From an uncultured Brachyspira sp. (lineage in GTDB: Bacteria; Spirochaetota; Brachyspiria; Brachyspirales; Brachyspiraceae), in NCBI RefSeq assembly GCF_944390595.1, contig NZ_CALXRN010000119.1:1-64000 (forward strand): a stretch of DNA of 64,000 bases, read 5' to 3'. Every line of letters starts with the position of its first letter. Within the stretch, counting starts at the first letter, position 1. Shown here in pieces: positions 16,984 to 26,113 of this stretch. A model generated the notes under the pieces. That model did not search any database. It had not been told where the DNA came from and saw nothing but the letters and a program-made list of their open reading frames with translations. The position numbers were made by a program, and so were the translations under genes.

Positions 16984-17017
16984 AAAAAGTATAAATAATA
17001 AATGAGGATGAACAAAT

Positions 17018-17335
17018 ATGTCAGTATTAGAATTAAAAACAGATAATTTTGAACAAGCTATATCTGGAGATAAAGCTATATTAGTAGACTTTTTTGCAGA
17101 ATGGTGCGGACCTTGTAAAATGCAGACACCTGTATTGCATAAAGTAGCAGAAGAATATGCTGATAAAATGGGATTTGGTGCTGTTAATGTTGATGATTGT
17201 GAAGATATAGCAGCAAAATATGGAGTTCAGTCTATACCTACTTTATTAGTATTCAAAAGCGGAGAAGTTGTTAAAAGAGCTGAAGGAATGAAAAATGAAG
17301 CTCAATTAAAAGAATGGTTAAAAGAATATCTATAA
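17018..17335 (+). CDS. trxA: Thioredoxin
   Basis: This 105-residue cytosolic disulfide reductase has the active site WCGPC at 29-33, a cis-proline in SIPT (about 74-77) and the C-terminal helix typical of thioredoxin. It reduces protein disulfides with electrons from thioredoxin reductase, which is not in this window. GAGGATG lies ahead of the ATG. It forms a single-gene unit with its own promoter and a strong terminator. The divergent MarR gene shares the intergenic region, but there is no direct sign that it controls trxA. Confidence 0.95.
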   Translation: MSVLELKTDNFEQAISGDKAILVDFFAEWCGPCKMQTPVLHKVAEEYADKMGFGAVNVDDCEDIAAKYGVQSIPTLLVFKSGEVVKRAEGMKNEAQLKEWLKEYL

Positions 17336-17359
17336 TTTTTTAATTGCAAAGTAATTTTT

Positions 17360-17393
17360 AAGCCTAATTTTATTATAAATTAGGCTTTTTTTT
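17360..17393 (+). terminator. trxA terminator
   Basis: The arms AAGCCTAATTT and AAATTAGGCTT are followed by an eight-T run, a textbook intrinsic terminator. Confidence 0.9.
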
Positions 17394-17416
17394 ATTCTAA
17401 ATTGATATATAATAAG

Positions 17417-17453
17417 AACATGTTTTGAAAATAAATTATGGGTGAAACATGTT
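17417..17453 (+). promoter_or_regulatory. Inverted repeat spanning a start codon
   Basis: AACATGTTT (17417-17425) and AAACATGTT (17445-17453) are perfect reverse complements. The second arm contains the ATG of the HU-like gene and the weak ribosome-binding site GGGTG is in the loop. It could be a protein-binding palindrome or an RNA hairpin that limits translation. Confidence 0.35.
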
Positions 17454-19245
17454 TATAAACAATAATAAATTAATAGAAAATATTTCAAATGAATTTGATA
17501 TAGAAAAAGAAGAAGTCAATAATATAATAAATAACCTGTTTGGAAATATATCTCTGTCTATACTTAATGGCAAAAAATTTTATATGGATAAGTTGGGTGT
17601 AATAAGTATAGATGATAATTTAAATGTCGTTCTATCAAATAATGAAGAAAATTTCGATGAATCATTAGAATCTATCGATGTAAAAAACAATGATATTAAA
17701 AACATATTTTTAGAAAAATCTATATATAAAAGCATATTTAAAAACATAAAAGATATTTCCAGAGAAGAAGAAGTACATATAGAAAATTTTGGTTATTTTC
17801 ATAGCTCTTCAATATCATTTAAAATAGATCCTATTTTTCAAAATATAATATCTATTAAATTTAATAAAGATGATAAAGATAATTCAAATATAAATAATGA
17901 TGATTTAATAAAAAAACTAGATACAACATTAGAAGATATATGTAATAAGGAAAAAGGAACTAGTAATAATGAAAATAAAGAAGTAGTCGAAGATATATTA
18001 GATGAATTAGATAATAGAGCAAATATAGAAAATACTCATGAAAATTATGAAGAAGATATGGTAGAAATTGTTGATGATAATAATTATAACGATGACAGTT
18101 ATAACGAAGAAAATGATGATTCAATAGATAATAATGTGATAGGAAATATATGGAAAAACCAATCTTGTGAATCTAATATTGAAAATAATAATGAAGAAGA
18201 ATATAACAATAACTATACAATAGATGATATAATAAATAGTAATGAAAATTACATAGAAGATAATATAATAGAAGAGGATACTATAGAAGATAAAGAAGAA
18301 AGAGAAAATGACTATCCTGAAATGAAAGAACATACAAAAGAAGAGTTATTAGATATAAATAATTTTGATAGTTCAGATTTAAAAAATATTGATGAAGGAA
18401 GGATTGAAGAAAATATGGAAAAAGAAATAAATGACAAAACGTCTTCACAAGAAGAATTATTAAATGCTAGCAGAAGCAACGAAGATTTACTAGAAACTTC
18501 TAAAAGAGAAAGTTTAGAAGTATTAAATAAATATGAAAATGAAATAAAAAATGTTCAGCAATCAAGTACAGATAGTAAGAAAAATAATATTCAAAAAAAA
18601 TCGTCAAGTCTATTTGGCGGAATTCTAAAAGTTGTTTGTATAATAATATTTATATTAATAGTAGGTGTAATTATATCTAATTACTATAATAAAAGCAGCA
18701 GTATTTCAGCCAGTAATAATGTAGAAAATCAAAAATTATATGATATAGTTAATACATATTTTAATGAAATTAATTCTACTAGCTTATCATACATAACTTC
18801 TAAGGATATGTATTATTGGGATATAGCAAAATCTTTATATGGCGACGCTACTTATTGGCCTTTAATATATTCATATAATAGCGGAGAATATAAAATAAGC
18901 AATATAATAAAAAAAGGCAGCAGTATTTCATATAAAAGTTTGCAGAAGCCTACTTCTACAAAAGATATAAAATTATTAAATAATACAATATCAAAATCTT
19001 ATATATCAATTTATCCTATATTGGTTAATGATAAAAAACTTAGCCATTCATTATGGGCTTTAAAATTATCTGCCTATTATGATATTAATGTATTTAAAAA
19101 TAATGCTTCAATTATGCCGGAACAAACATATAATGATATTTTGAGAGAAAACAACGGCATAAAAAACATATACAGTGATATGGTAAATAATGAAAATGTA
19201 TTTGTCTCATTTATTGAAAACATCAAACAAAAATTAGGAATTTAA
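17449..19245 (+). CDS. HU-like / acidic linker / TM / LysM-like protein
   Basis: The 598-residue product has an uncommon layout. Residues 1-60 look like an HU/IHF monomer ('LIENISNEFDIEKEEVNNII' and 'NGKKFYMDKLGVISI'). A second degenerate HU-like unit spans about 80-142, with 'EEVHIENFGYF'. A long Asp/Glu/Asn-rich linker (about 145-385) follows. One transmembrane helix lies at about 390-412, and beyond it a LysM-like segment (about 450-495, with 'YYWDIAKSLYGDATYWPLIY') and a further unknown region. Topology would place the HU part in the cytoplasm and the LysM part in the periplasm. It is followed after 2 bases by the NAD(P)HX repair gene. HU-plus-wall-binding proteins are known in Bacteroidetes (HU-CCDC81-SPOR). 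DNA binding is not shown. Confidence 0.75.
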   Translation: MFINNNKLIENISNEFDIEKEEVNNIINNLFGNISLSILNGKKFYMDKLGVISIDDNLNVVLSNNEENFDESLESIDVKNNDIKNIFLEKSIYKSIFKNIKDISREEEVHIENFGYFHSSSISFKIDPIFQNIISIKFNKDDKDNSNINNDDLIKKLDTTLEDICNKEKGTSNNENKEVVEDILDELDNRANIENTHENYEEDMVEIVDDNNYNDDSYNEENDDSIDNNVIGNIWKNQSCESNIENNNEEEYNNNYTIDDIINSNENYIEDNIIEEDTIEDKEERENDYPEMKEHTKEELLDINNFDSSDLKNIDEGRIEENMEKEINDKTSSQEELLNASRSNEDLLETSKRESLEVLNKYENEIKNVQQSSTDSKKNNIQKKSSSLFGGILKVVCIIIFILIVGVIISNYYNKSSSISASNNVENQKLYDIVNTYFNEINSTSLSYITSKDMYYWDIAKSLYGDATYWPLIYSYNSGEYKISNIIKKGSSISYKSLQKPTSTKDIKLLNNTISKSYISIYPILVNDKKLSHSLWALKLSAYYDINVFKNNASIMPEQTYNDILRENNGIKNIYSDMVNNENVFVSFIENIKQKLGI

Positions 19246-19247
19246 AA

Positions 19248-20789
19248 ATGAAAGTTGTAACAACAGATGATTTAATAAATATAGATAAAAAAACTATTGA
19301 AAAAATACCATCTATACTTCTTATGGAGCATGTTGCAAGTGAAATATTTTATCTATTATTAAGAAGACATAGAAAATTATTATATAATAAAACTGTATAT
19401 ATATTTTCTTCTGTAGGAGGAAACGGAGGAGATGGGCTTGCTATAGCTAGATATTTAATAAAAAATGGGTATGATGTAAATATTTATATTACAGGAAATC
19501 TTGACAGAGTAAATAAAGATACTTATGCTAATTTTAATATACTAAAATCAATTAATGCTGATATAACATATTTAAATAGCGAGGAAACTGTAAGAGAAGC
19601 AGTTGAATCCATAGAAAAAAAATCTATAGTTATCGATTCATTATTTGGAACAGGAGGAAACAGACCTCTTGAAGGAATACAAAAATTATTAATAGACAAA
19701 CTCAATGATCTTGATGTAATTAGAATAGCTATAGATATGCCTTCAGGTTTAGCTTCTAAAATTAATGATAATGAAAATATTTATTCATGTTTTAAAGCTC
19801 ATGAAACTTATACAGTATGTTTTGCTAAAGATATATTTTTCTTATACAGAACTAGAGAATATATAGGAAAATTATTTATAATAAAATCAGTATTTCCAGA
19901 TCATATATTGGATAGCTGGGAATATAAAGCTAAATTGATAGATTATAATGAAAAAATAAATATAAATAGAAATGCATTTTTCAGCAAAAGAGAACAGGGA
20001 ATGCTTGCTATTATAGCAGGCAGCGGTAATTATATAGGTGCTGCAATATTATCAGCACATGCTGCTTACAGACTAGGTGTAGGATATATAAGATTGTATG
20101 TACCTAATGGAATAGTAAAAAATATAAGAGATGCTGTAATGTCAACAATGCCTGAAATAGTTATTATAGGTGTAGGACAAGAAAATCAAATGTATTTCAC
20201 AGAAAATGATGTGGATATAGTAAATGATATAAATAAAAACGATGCATGCATAATAGGTTCCGGTATAGGAAGAGAAATGCCTACAGAAGTTTTTGTAAAC
20301 ACTATTATAAAGCAAATAAATATACCTACTGTAATAGATGCGGATGCTTTATATTTAATGTTTGAAAGCACTCTTCATGAACTTAATCATAATTTTATAC
20401 TTACGCCTCATATATATGAATTTGAAAAATTAACAAGAATAAATCATATAGAAGCATTAGAAAATCCTTATGATGCATTATTAAAATACAGACAAAAAAC
20501 AAATGCTGCTTTAATTTTAAAAGATGCTGTAAGTTTTTTAATGCATTATGATGATATATATATAAATTATAATCCAAATGTTTCTATGGGTAAAGCAGGC
20601 ATGGGAGATGTTCTTGCTGGATTTATAGGAGCATTGCTTGCCAGAAGATTAAATGAATTAGATGCTTCTAAACTAGCATTAATCATACAAGCAAAATCTT
20701 TTAGAATATTATCAAAAAAACTAGGCAATGATTATATTCAGCCTAGCGACTTAGCAGATATTTCATATAGAATACTCAAAAGGATATAA
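19248..20789 (+). CDS. nnr: Bifunctional NAD(P)H-hydrate epimerase / ADP-dependent dehydratase
   Basis: This cytosolic metabolite-repair enzyme restores damaged NAD(P)H. The N-terminal YjeF epimerase domain (about 1-220) has the signature 'GGNGGDGLAIARYL' and 'DSLFGTGGNRPLEG'. The C-terminal ribokinase-fold dehydratase domain (about 235-513) has 'IAGSGNYIGAAILSAHAAYRLGVGYIRLY' elements and the nucleotide site 'NPNVSMGKAGMGDVLAGFIGALLA'. The 513-residue length matches the fused bacterial form. The ATG lies two bases after the stop of the HU-like gene, and the next gene starts 5 bases after its stop, so all three form one operon. Confidence 0.93.
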   Translation: MKVVTTDDLINIDKKTIEKIPSILLMEHVASEIFYLLLRRHRKLLYNKTVYIFSSVGGNGGDGLAIARYLIKNGYDVNIYITGNLDRVNKDTYANFNILKSINADITYLNSEETVREAVESIEKKSIVIDSLFGTGGNRPLEGIQKLLIDKLNDLDVIRIAIDMPSGLASKINDNENIYSCFKAHETYTVCFAKDIFFLYRTREYIGKLFIIKSVFPDHILDSWEYKAKLIDYNEKININRNAFFSKREQGMLAIIAGSGNYIGAAILSAHAAYRLGVGYIRLYVPNGIVKNIRDAVMSTMPEIVIIGVGQENQMYFTENDVDIVNDINKNDACIIGSGIGREMPTEVFVNTIIKQINIPTVIDADALYLMFESTLHELNHNFILTPHIYEFEKLTRINHIEALENPYDALLKYRQKTNAALILKDAVSFLMHYDDIYINYNPNVSMGKAGMGDVLAGFIGALLARRLNELDASKLALIIQAKSFRILSKKLGNDYIQPSDLADISYRILKRI

Positions 20790-20794
20790 TAAAG

Positions 20795-21352
20795 TTGCCT
20801 AGAGAAGTTTATGACCCTCAAAAACCAGAATTAGAATTTCATGCTAATAGAAAAGCAAAGCCTCCAGCTCCAAAAAGAGAGGTTAGTATATTCGCAAGAA
20901 GATGGTTTATGTTTTTATACGGTACATTCTTAACTGTTGCTGTAATTGGTATTTTATTATATAAAAGAGGCTTTTTTAATGATTTGCCTATATTTGCTGC
21001 ATTAAGAGTAAATAATGCTATAGAGGTGAAAATAAATAAAGTTGAATTTTATGATGACGGTGCTATCATAACTACAATAGAAGTAGAAAATATTAATTAT
21101 ACAAACAGCAGCAGCATAAAAAATCTTAAAGCTAATTTATCGCTTTATAAAAATAGAAAATTGATATTTTCAGGAAATGATTCATTTTATAATGTAAATT
21201 TTCCATTGGGACAAAGAATAGGATTTCAAATGCCTTTTGATAAAAGCTACTGGATGGAAGCAAATAATTTACAAGTTGTGCTTTATGTAGATACTAATTT
21301 AACAACCACAAACTATATCAATATAAGCAAGATGAAAAAGCCTACATCATAA
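20795..21352 (+). CDS. Single-pass membrane protein of unknown function
   Basis: The 185-residue product starts with TTG, has a basic proline-rich N-terminus, one transmembrane helix (about 38-58), and an outside beta-rich domain (about 75-180). Its pattern 'VKINKVEFYDDGAIITTIEVENINYTNSSS' resembles LEA2-like or FxLYD beta-sandwich folds, but I cannot confirm the family. It is the third gene of the HU-like/nnr operon, with AAGGA about 12 bases upstream of the TTG. The presence of two membrane proteins with extracytoplasmic domains beside nnr suggests an envelope role for the outer two genes. Confidence 0.65.
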   Translation: MPREVYDPQKPELEFHANRKAKPPAPKREVSIFARRWFMFLYGTFLTVAVIGILLYKRGFFNDLPIFAALRVNNAIEVKINKVEFYDDGAIITTIEVENINYTNSSSIKNLKANLSLYKNRKLIFSGNDSFYNVNFPLGQRIGFQMPFDKSYWMEANNLQVVLYVDTNLTTTNYINISKMKKPTS

Positions 21353-21387
21353 TAATAAATACTCTAAAAAATTATATTGTATAATAA

Positions 21388-21756
21388 TTAATTAGAAGTA
21401 CCTATATTAGTATTATTAGTAGATATAATATTACTAGATTCTAACGGCTGAGTTTGATTACTTGCAGTCTGAGGTGCTGTTTGTGTCTGCTGAGCAGTAT
21501 TGTCTGTTGTAACATTTTCAAAAGCTGTTTTTTGACTGCTTATAGCAACAGATATTAATAAAGCACCTACTACAAATATAGTAGATAAGAAAGTAGTAGC
21601 CTTTGTTAAAGCATTTCCCCTTTGGCTTCCTAATACATTAGCCTGAGCACTTGAGAATAAACCTTCAGCTTTACCGCCTTGTATAATGATAATTAATATT
21701 AATAATACGCAAACGATAGAATAAACTATTATTCCAAGAGTTAGTAAAGCATTCAT
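21388..21756 (-). CDS. secG: Preprotein translocase subunit SecG
   Basis: The inner-membrane Sec channel subunit has TM1 at about 4-26, the conserved cytosolic loop 'IIIIQGGKAEGLFSSAQANVLGSQRG' region (about 20-47) and TM2 at about 55-72. A Gln/Thr/Asn-rich tail of about 45 residues follows, which is common in longer SecG proteins. The ATG follows AAGGA. It stands downstream of hydE but has its own promoter. Confidence 0.92.
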   Translation of the reverse strand: MNALLTLGIIVYSIVCVLLILIIIIQGGKAEGLFSSAQANVLGSQRGNALTKATTFLSTIFVVGALLISVAISSQKTAFENVTTDNTAQQTQTAPQTASNQTQPLESSNIISTNNTNIGTSN

Positions 21757-21803
21757 AAAGATATATTCCTTAAATATAATTATTTTTTTATTTTAATTGT
21801 GTA

Positions 21804-21831
21804 ATTATATCATTTATAAAATTTTTTTCAA
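21804..21831 (-). promoter_or_regulatory. secG promoter
   Basis: On the minus strand TTGAAA (21826-21831), 16 bases, TATAAT (21804-21809). The -35 lies only 4 bases beyond the hydE stop. Confidence 0.6.
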
Positions 21832-21834
21832 GTA

Positions 21835-22965
21835 TTAATTAATATTAATTCTTCTGTTTATATCAAAATCTCCACGCATACCTGTAAGAATATAGCCTAT
21901 ATCCTGCATATTTTTTTTAAGACTTTCTACCCCTTCTGCAGATTCAGTTCCTGTTGCTATTTTATCATTATAAAGCAAATATTTTTTTCTTACATCCATA
22001 GGTGATAAATTAGGCATAACAACATTAGAACCATGAAGTATGCCAAGTTCTCTGCCGCCTTCTTTAATTGTACCTAAAGCCGTAGTAGCTGGTATTAATG
22101 CCAAAGGAAAAATTAAACGAAGCATGCTTATAAGTATTAAAGTAAGTTCTAATTCTCCCTTTTTTTCATTGGCAAATGGCGTGTCTTTATGAGGAAGAAA
22201 AGGGCCTATTCCTATCATTTCAGGTTTTATTTCCTGCATAAAAACAAAATCATCAGCAATATTTTCTAAAGTTTGATAAGGGCTTCCAACCATTATACCT
22301 GTGCCTGTTTGATAACCTAATTTTTTCAAAGTCCTTAAACATTCTTTTCTATTTTCTAAACTCATATCATTAGGATGAAGTTTTGAATAATGCCAATTAT
22401 CTGAAGTTTCATGTCTAAGTAAAAATCTATTGGCACCTTTTTCCTTCAATGCCTTATAATATTCTTCTTCTTTTTCTCCTATTGATAATGTTAAAGCACA
22501 ATCCGGATATTTTGTTTTAATTGCTTCAACTATATCAGACATTATATTTATATTATAATAAGGGTCTTCACCGCCCTGAAGTACAAAAGTTCTAAACCCT
22601 ATTTCATAACCAAGTTCGCAGCATGATAAAATATCATCTTTATTCAATCTATAATGCTCTGCATTTTTATTGCTTTTTCTTATTCCGCAATATATACAGT
22701 CATTTTTACAATAGTTAGTAAACTCTATAAGCCCACGCATAAAAACATATTTGCCGAATACTTTATCAGCTTTTTCTCTTGCCTTTACTCTTAAATATTC
22801 TTTTAAATTTTTTACTTCTTCTTTTTCTTCATCATTGAAATTTTTTATATTGATATTATTATCATATTCAAAAGATGATAAAAGAGTGAAAGCATCTTCT
22901 CTTGATATTTTTTCTTCTATTTCTATTTTATTAATAATTTCTTTTGCTTTATTTATATTAATCAA
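21835..22965 (-). CDS. hydE: FeFe-hydrogenase maturase HydE (radical SAM)
   Basis: HydE is a radical SAM enzyme that helps build the azadithiolate-bridged diiron subcluster of FeFe hydrogenase. The CxxxCxxC cluster motif is at C86, C90 and C93 (CKNDCIYC). 'QGGEDPYY' and 'RHETSDNWHYSKLHP' are HydE/BioB-like segments. The 376-residue length is normal. Translation starts at TTG with AAAGGA about 9 bases before. The gene is last in the TM1266-hydG-hydF-hydE set, 27 bases after hydF. Confidence 0.93.
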   Translation of the reverse strand: MININKAKEIINKIEIEEKISREDAFTLLSSFEYDNNINIKNFNDEEKEEVKNLKEYLRVKAREKADKVFGKYVFMRGLIEFTNYCKNDCIYCGIRKSNKNAEHYRLNKDDILSCCELGYEIGFRTFVLQGGEDPYYNINIMSDIVEAIKTKYPDCALTLSIGEKEEEYYKALKEKGANRFLLRHETSDNWHYSKLHPNDMSLENRKECLRTLKKLGYQTGTGIMVGSPYQTLENIADDFVFMQEIKPEMIGIGPFLPHKDTPFANEKKGELELTLILISMLRLIFPLALIPATTALGTIKEGGRELGILHGSNVVMPNLSPMDVRKKYLLYNDKIATGTESAEGVESLKKNMQDIGYILTGMRGDFDINRRININ

Positions 22966-22992
22966 ATTTATATTTCCTTTATTTAAAATAAA

Positions 22993-24177
22993 TTATATAT
23001 ATTGAACACCATTAATCTTTGCTATAGTCATGCCGTAATTAGTTATAGGTACATTCTGTTCTTCGCATATTCTTATTCTATTTAAAATATGTTTTCTAGT
23101 ACCCATACATCCTCCGCAATGTATAACTAAATCATATTTTGATAAATCTCTTGGAAAATCATTACCTGCAACATAATCTATACTAAAATCAAATCCGAAT
23201 TTCTTTTTTAATAAATTAGGAATTTTTACTCTTCCTATATCACCTTCAAGCGGTATATGAGTGCAGCTTTCTGCTATTAATATTTTACTCTCATTTGTTA
23301 GACTATCTATAAAATCAGCACCTCTTTTGTATACTTCTTCATTTCCTTTATAACGAGCAAAAAGAACTGAAAAAGAAGTTAATAAACTTTCTTTAGGTTT
23401 TAATCTTTCTACCTCTTTAAAAACTTGAGAATCTGTTATTATCACTTTAGGTGCCTTACTTAATGCTTTTAATGCATTTTCAAATTTATCAAATGTCGAA
23501 GCAATTATTACAGCTTTATTGTCTAAAATATCTCTTATAGTTTGAACTTGAGGAAGAATCAATCTGCCTTTAGGAGCTTGAATATCCTGAGGCATAACAA
23601 GCATTACAATATCATCTTCTTTTATTATATGTCCTGTTATACTTATTTCTTCTGTTTTAGGTATAGTTAATTTTATAGTTTCTATTAATTTATCTATATT
23701 AATTTTATTATCAGCACTTATTGAAACTGTTTCTAAATCAAATATATCTTTTATATTTTGTTCTATATTTTTATAATCATTATTTAAATCTATTTTATTT
23801 AAAATGGCTATAATTGGTATCTCTAAACTTGTAAGTTCATTTTTCCATTTCAACTCTAACAAATAATCATTATCTTTAAAAGAAGCATCAAAAACAAGCA
23901 AAGCAATATCAGCTGACTCCATTATTTTTTTAGTTCTTTCTATTCTTAAAGCTCCAAGCTCACCCTCATCATCAAAACCTGCAGTATCAACAATAGTACA
24001 TGCTCCCATACCATTTATTTCTATAGCCTTTTTTACAGGGTCTGTAGTTGTTCCTGCAGTATTAGAAACTATTGCTATATCCTGATTTGCAATTGCATTT
24101 ATAATACTTGATTTACCTGCATTTCTTCTTCCAAATATTGCAATATGAGTTCTGTTTGAATTTGGTGTATCATTCAT
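22993..24177 (-). CDS. hydF: FeFe-hydrogenase maturation GTPase HydF
   Basis: HydF is the GTPase scaffold on which the diiron subcluster is assembled and delivered to HydA. The P-loop GRRNAGKSS is at 16-24, the switch region 'NTAGTTTDPV' near 39-48, DTAGFDD near 62-68 and NKID near 121-124. The C-terminal cluster-binding residues appear as CTH and HCGGC, with the typical downstream 'NYG'. I start at 24177 because AGGAAC precedes it and HydF proteins begin just before the P-loop; an upstream in-frame ATG at 24240 adds unsupported residues. Confidence 0.93.
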   Translation of the reverse strand: MNDTPNSNRTHIAIFGRRNAGKSSIINAIANQDIAIVSNTAGTTTDPVKKAIEINGMGACTIVDTAGFDDEGELGALRIERTKKIMESADIALLVFDASFKDNDYLLELKWKNELTSLEIPIIAILNKIDLNNDYKNIEQNIKDIFDLETVSISADNKINIDKLIETIKLTIPKTEEISITGHIIKEDDIVMLVMPQDIQAPKGRLILPQVQTIRDILDNKAVIIASTFDKFENALKALSKAPKVIITDSQVFKEVERLKPKESLLTSFSVLFARYKGNEEVYKRGADFIDSLTNESKILIAESCTHIPLEGDIGRVKIPNLLKKKFGFDFSIDYVAGNDFPRDLSKYDLVIHCGGCMGTRKHILNRIRICEEQNVPITNYGMTIAKINGVQYI

Positions 24178-24278
24178 ACTTGTTCCTATAAATAAAATTA
24201 ATTCAGCTTTCTTAATGAATGTATATTTTATTACAAACAATTAAGAAAACTGAATTAATTATAAATGAGTAATATTAA

Positions 24279-25703
24279 TTAAAATTTAAAATCTCTTCTG
24301 CCCTCATCTATACCTTTTAAAGCATCTACTAATTTTGCTTTTACCTTTTCATTAGGTACTTTTTCTATTTCATTTTCCATAACTTTATCTATTGATTTTT
24401 TAGTATCATCTTTGGCATAATCATTCTCATATTCTTTTAAAGTTATTATAGCATTAGCTTGGCAGAAATTTTTTATTTGTCCGCTCTTAGCGAAAGCCAT
24501 AAATCTATCTCCTGTTCTGCCCTCTCTGTAACAAGCTGTACAGAAGCTAGGTAAATAATCTATATCAGCAAGCCATTTTATAATATCATCAAGAGAACGG
24601 TTATCTGAAATTTCAAATTGTTTAGAATTTTCTTCTTCCTCTTCAACATATCCTCCAACGCTTGTTCTTGATCCTCCGCTTATTTGAGAAACTCCAACTT
24701 CTAAAGCTTCCTCTCTCGATTTTTGGCTTTCTCTTGTAGAAACTATTATTCCAGTATAAGGAACAGCTATTCTTAAAACTGCAACTATTTTTTTGAATAA
24801 ACTATCAACTATAGCATTAGGGAAACTTTTAACATCAACATCATCAGTAGGTCTTATTCTTGGAACACTTATAGTATGAGGGCCACATCCGAAAGTATCT
24901 TCTAAATGTTTAGCATGATAAAGCATAGCAGTAAAATCATATTTATAATCATAAAGTCCGAATAATACACCTATACCAACATCATCAATTCCGCCTTCCA
25001 TAGCTCTGTCCATTGCCTCAGTATGATATTCATAATTACTTTTTGGTCCGCTTGGATGAACTTTCTCATAAGTTGGTTTATGATATGTCTCTTGGAATAA
25101 TACATAAGTACCGATACCAGCATCTTTTAACTTTTTATAGTTTTCTACTGTAGTTGCAGCTATATTAACATTAACCCTTCTAATAGCACCGTTTTTATGC
25201 TTTATACTATATATTGTTTTTATAGACTCAAGTAAATATTCCATACTAGCATAATCAGGATCTTCTCCTGTTTCTAATGCAAGTCTTTTATGTCCCATAT
25301 CCTGCAATGCAATAACCTCTGCTCTAATCTCATCTTGAGTTAATTGTTTTCTAGCTATATGTTTGTTTTTAGCATGATAAGGGCAGTAAACGCATCCGTT
25401 AATACAATAATTTGATAGATAAAGAGGAGCAAACAAAACTATTCTTTTTCCGTATATTTCTAATTTTATTTTCTTTGCTATTTCAAACATTTCATTTTCT
25501 ACATTTTTATCATCGCAAAGAAGCAAAGCCAATGCCTCATTAGGCTCAAGACCTTTCATCTCTTTAGCTTTATCCAATATATCTCTTATATTGTAATTTC
25601 CGCTTTCCACCTGAGATATAGTTTTTAAAATTTCTTCATCATTAATAAATTCATTTGCATTTCTTGATTTTGAATCATATTTAAATAAAGTGGCTGAAGA
25701 CAT
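24279..25703 (-). CDS. hydG: FeFe-hydrogenase maturase HydG (radical SAM tyrosine lyase)
   Basis: HydG cleaves tyrosine to make the CO and CN ligands of the H-cluster. The radical SAM motif CxxxCxxC is at C100, C104 and C107 (CINGCVYC). The second-cluster motif CxxC...C near the C-terminus (about residues 392-417, CTAC then KNFC) separates HydG from ThiH. The 474-residue length is typical. The ATG follows AGGAG. It is 36 bases downstream of the TM1266-family gene and upstream of hydF. Confidence 0.95.
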   Translation of the reverse strand: MSSATLFKYDSKSRNANEFINDEEILKTISQVESGNYNIRDILDKAKEMKGLEPNEALALLLCDDKNVENEMFEIAKKIKLEIYGKRIVLFAPLYLSNYCINGCVYCPYHAKNKHIARKQLTQDEIRAEVIALQDMGHKRLALETGEDPDYASMEYLLESIKTIYSIKHKNGAIRRVNVNIAATTVENYKKLKDAGIGTYVLFQETYHKPTYEKVHPSGPKSNYEYHTEAMDRAMEGGIDDVGIGVLFGLYDYKYDFTAMLYHAKHLEDTFGCGPHTISVPRIRPTDDVDVKSFPNAIVDSLFKKIVAVLRIAVPYTGIIVSTRESQKSREEALEVGVSQISGGSRTSVGGYVEEEEENSKQFEISDNRSLDDIIKWLADIDYLPSFCTACYREGRTGDRFMAFAKSGQIKNFCQANAIITLKEYENDYAKDDTKKSIDKVMENEIEKVPNEKVKAKLVDALKGIDEGRRDFKF

Positions 25704-25739
25704 AGTATAACTCCTAATAATTAAACTGTTGAATATAAA

Positions 25740-25991
25740 TTATTTTTTACCGGCATAAAGTGCTTTTGCTGAAACACCTTCAATCATGCCTAATTTACCA
25801 GTCAAACTATTAATTTTATCATTAGGAGCATTTAAAACTATACTGATTATATTTATATTTTCTTCTCTATATGGAATACCCATTCTTCCTATAATAAAAT
25901 CGCTGTAATCATGTAAAATTTCATTCACCTTTGAAACTCCATCAGTGTCTTCAATTATAATACCCACAACAGCAATCCTACTATTTTCCAT
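25740..25991 (-). CDS. TM1266-family iron-only hydrogenase system regulator
   Basis: The 83-residue ACT/ferredoxin-like-fold protein of the TM1266 (putative iron-only hydrogenase system regulator) group shows 'IAVVGIIIED', 'HDYSDFIIGRMGIPYREENINIISIVLNAP' and 'LGMIEGVSAKAL'. The family is almost always next to HydEFG genes, as here, where it leads the operon. The regulatory activity is assumed from NikR-like folding rather than shown. The ATG has no close ribosome-binding site. Confidence 0.85.
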   Translation of the reverse strand: MENSRIAVVGIIIEDTDGVSKVNEILHDYSDFIIGRMGIPYREENINIISIVLNAPNDKINSLTGKLGMIEGVSAKALYAGKK

Positions 25992-26061
25992 AAATAAAAC
26001 AAATATAAAATAAAATTACCTTTATGATAAACATTAATAGTTATTCACTTAGGCTAATAAT

Positions 26062-26090
26062 ATTATAGTAATTATTATTAATTTTGTAAA
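26062..26090 (-). promoter_or_regulatory. Promoter of the hydrogenase-maturation operon
   Basis: On the minus strand TTTACA (26085-26090), 17 bases, TATAAT (26062-26067). It would drive TM1266, hydG, hydF and hydE. Confidence 0.6.
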
Positions 26091-26113
26091 TAGCTTTTAA
26101 TTAATAAAATATA

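Noticed and set aside
18121-18333. 70-codon minus-strand frame in the acidic linker of the HU-like gene
   Set aside because: Phe/Ile/Tyr runs are the complement of the Glu/Asp/Asn codons.
24178-24240. Longer N-terminus for HydF
   Set aside because: HydF proteins begin close to the P-loop, and AGGAAC precedes the ATG at 24177.
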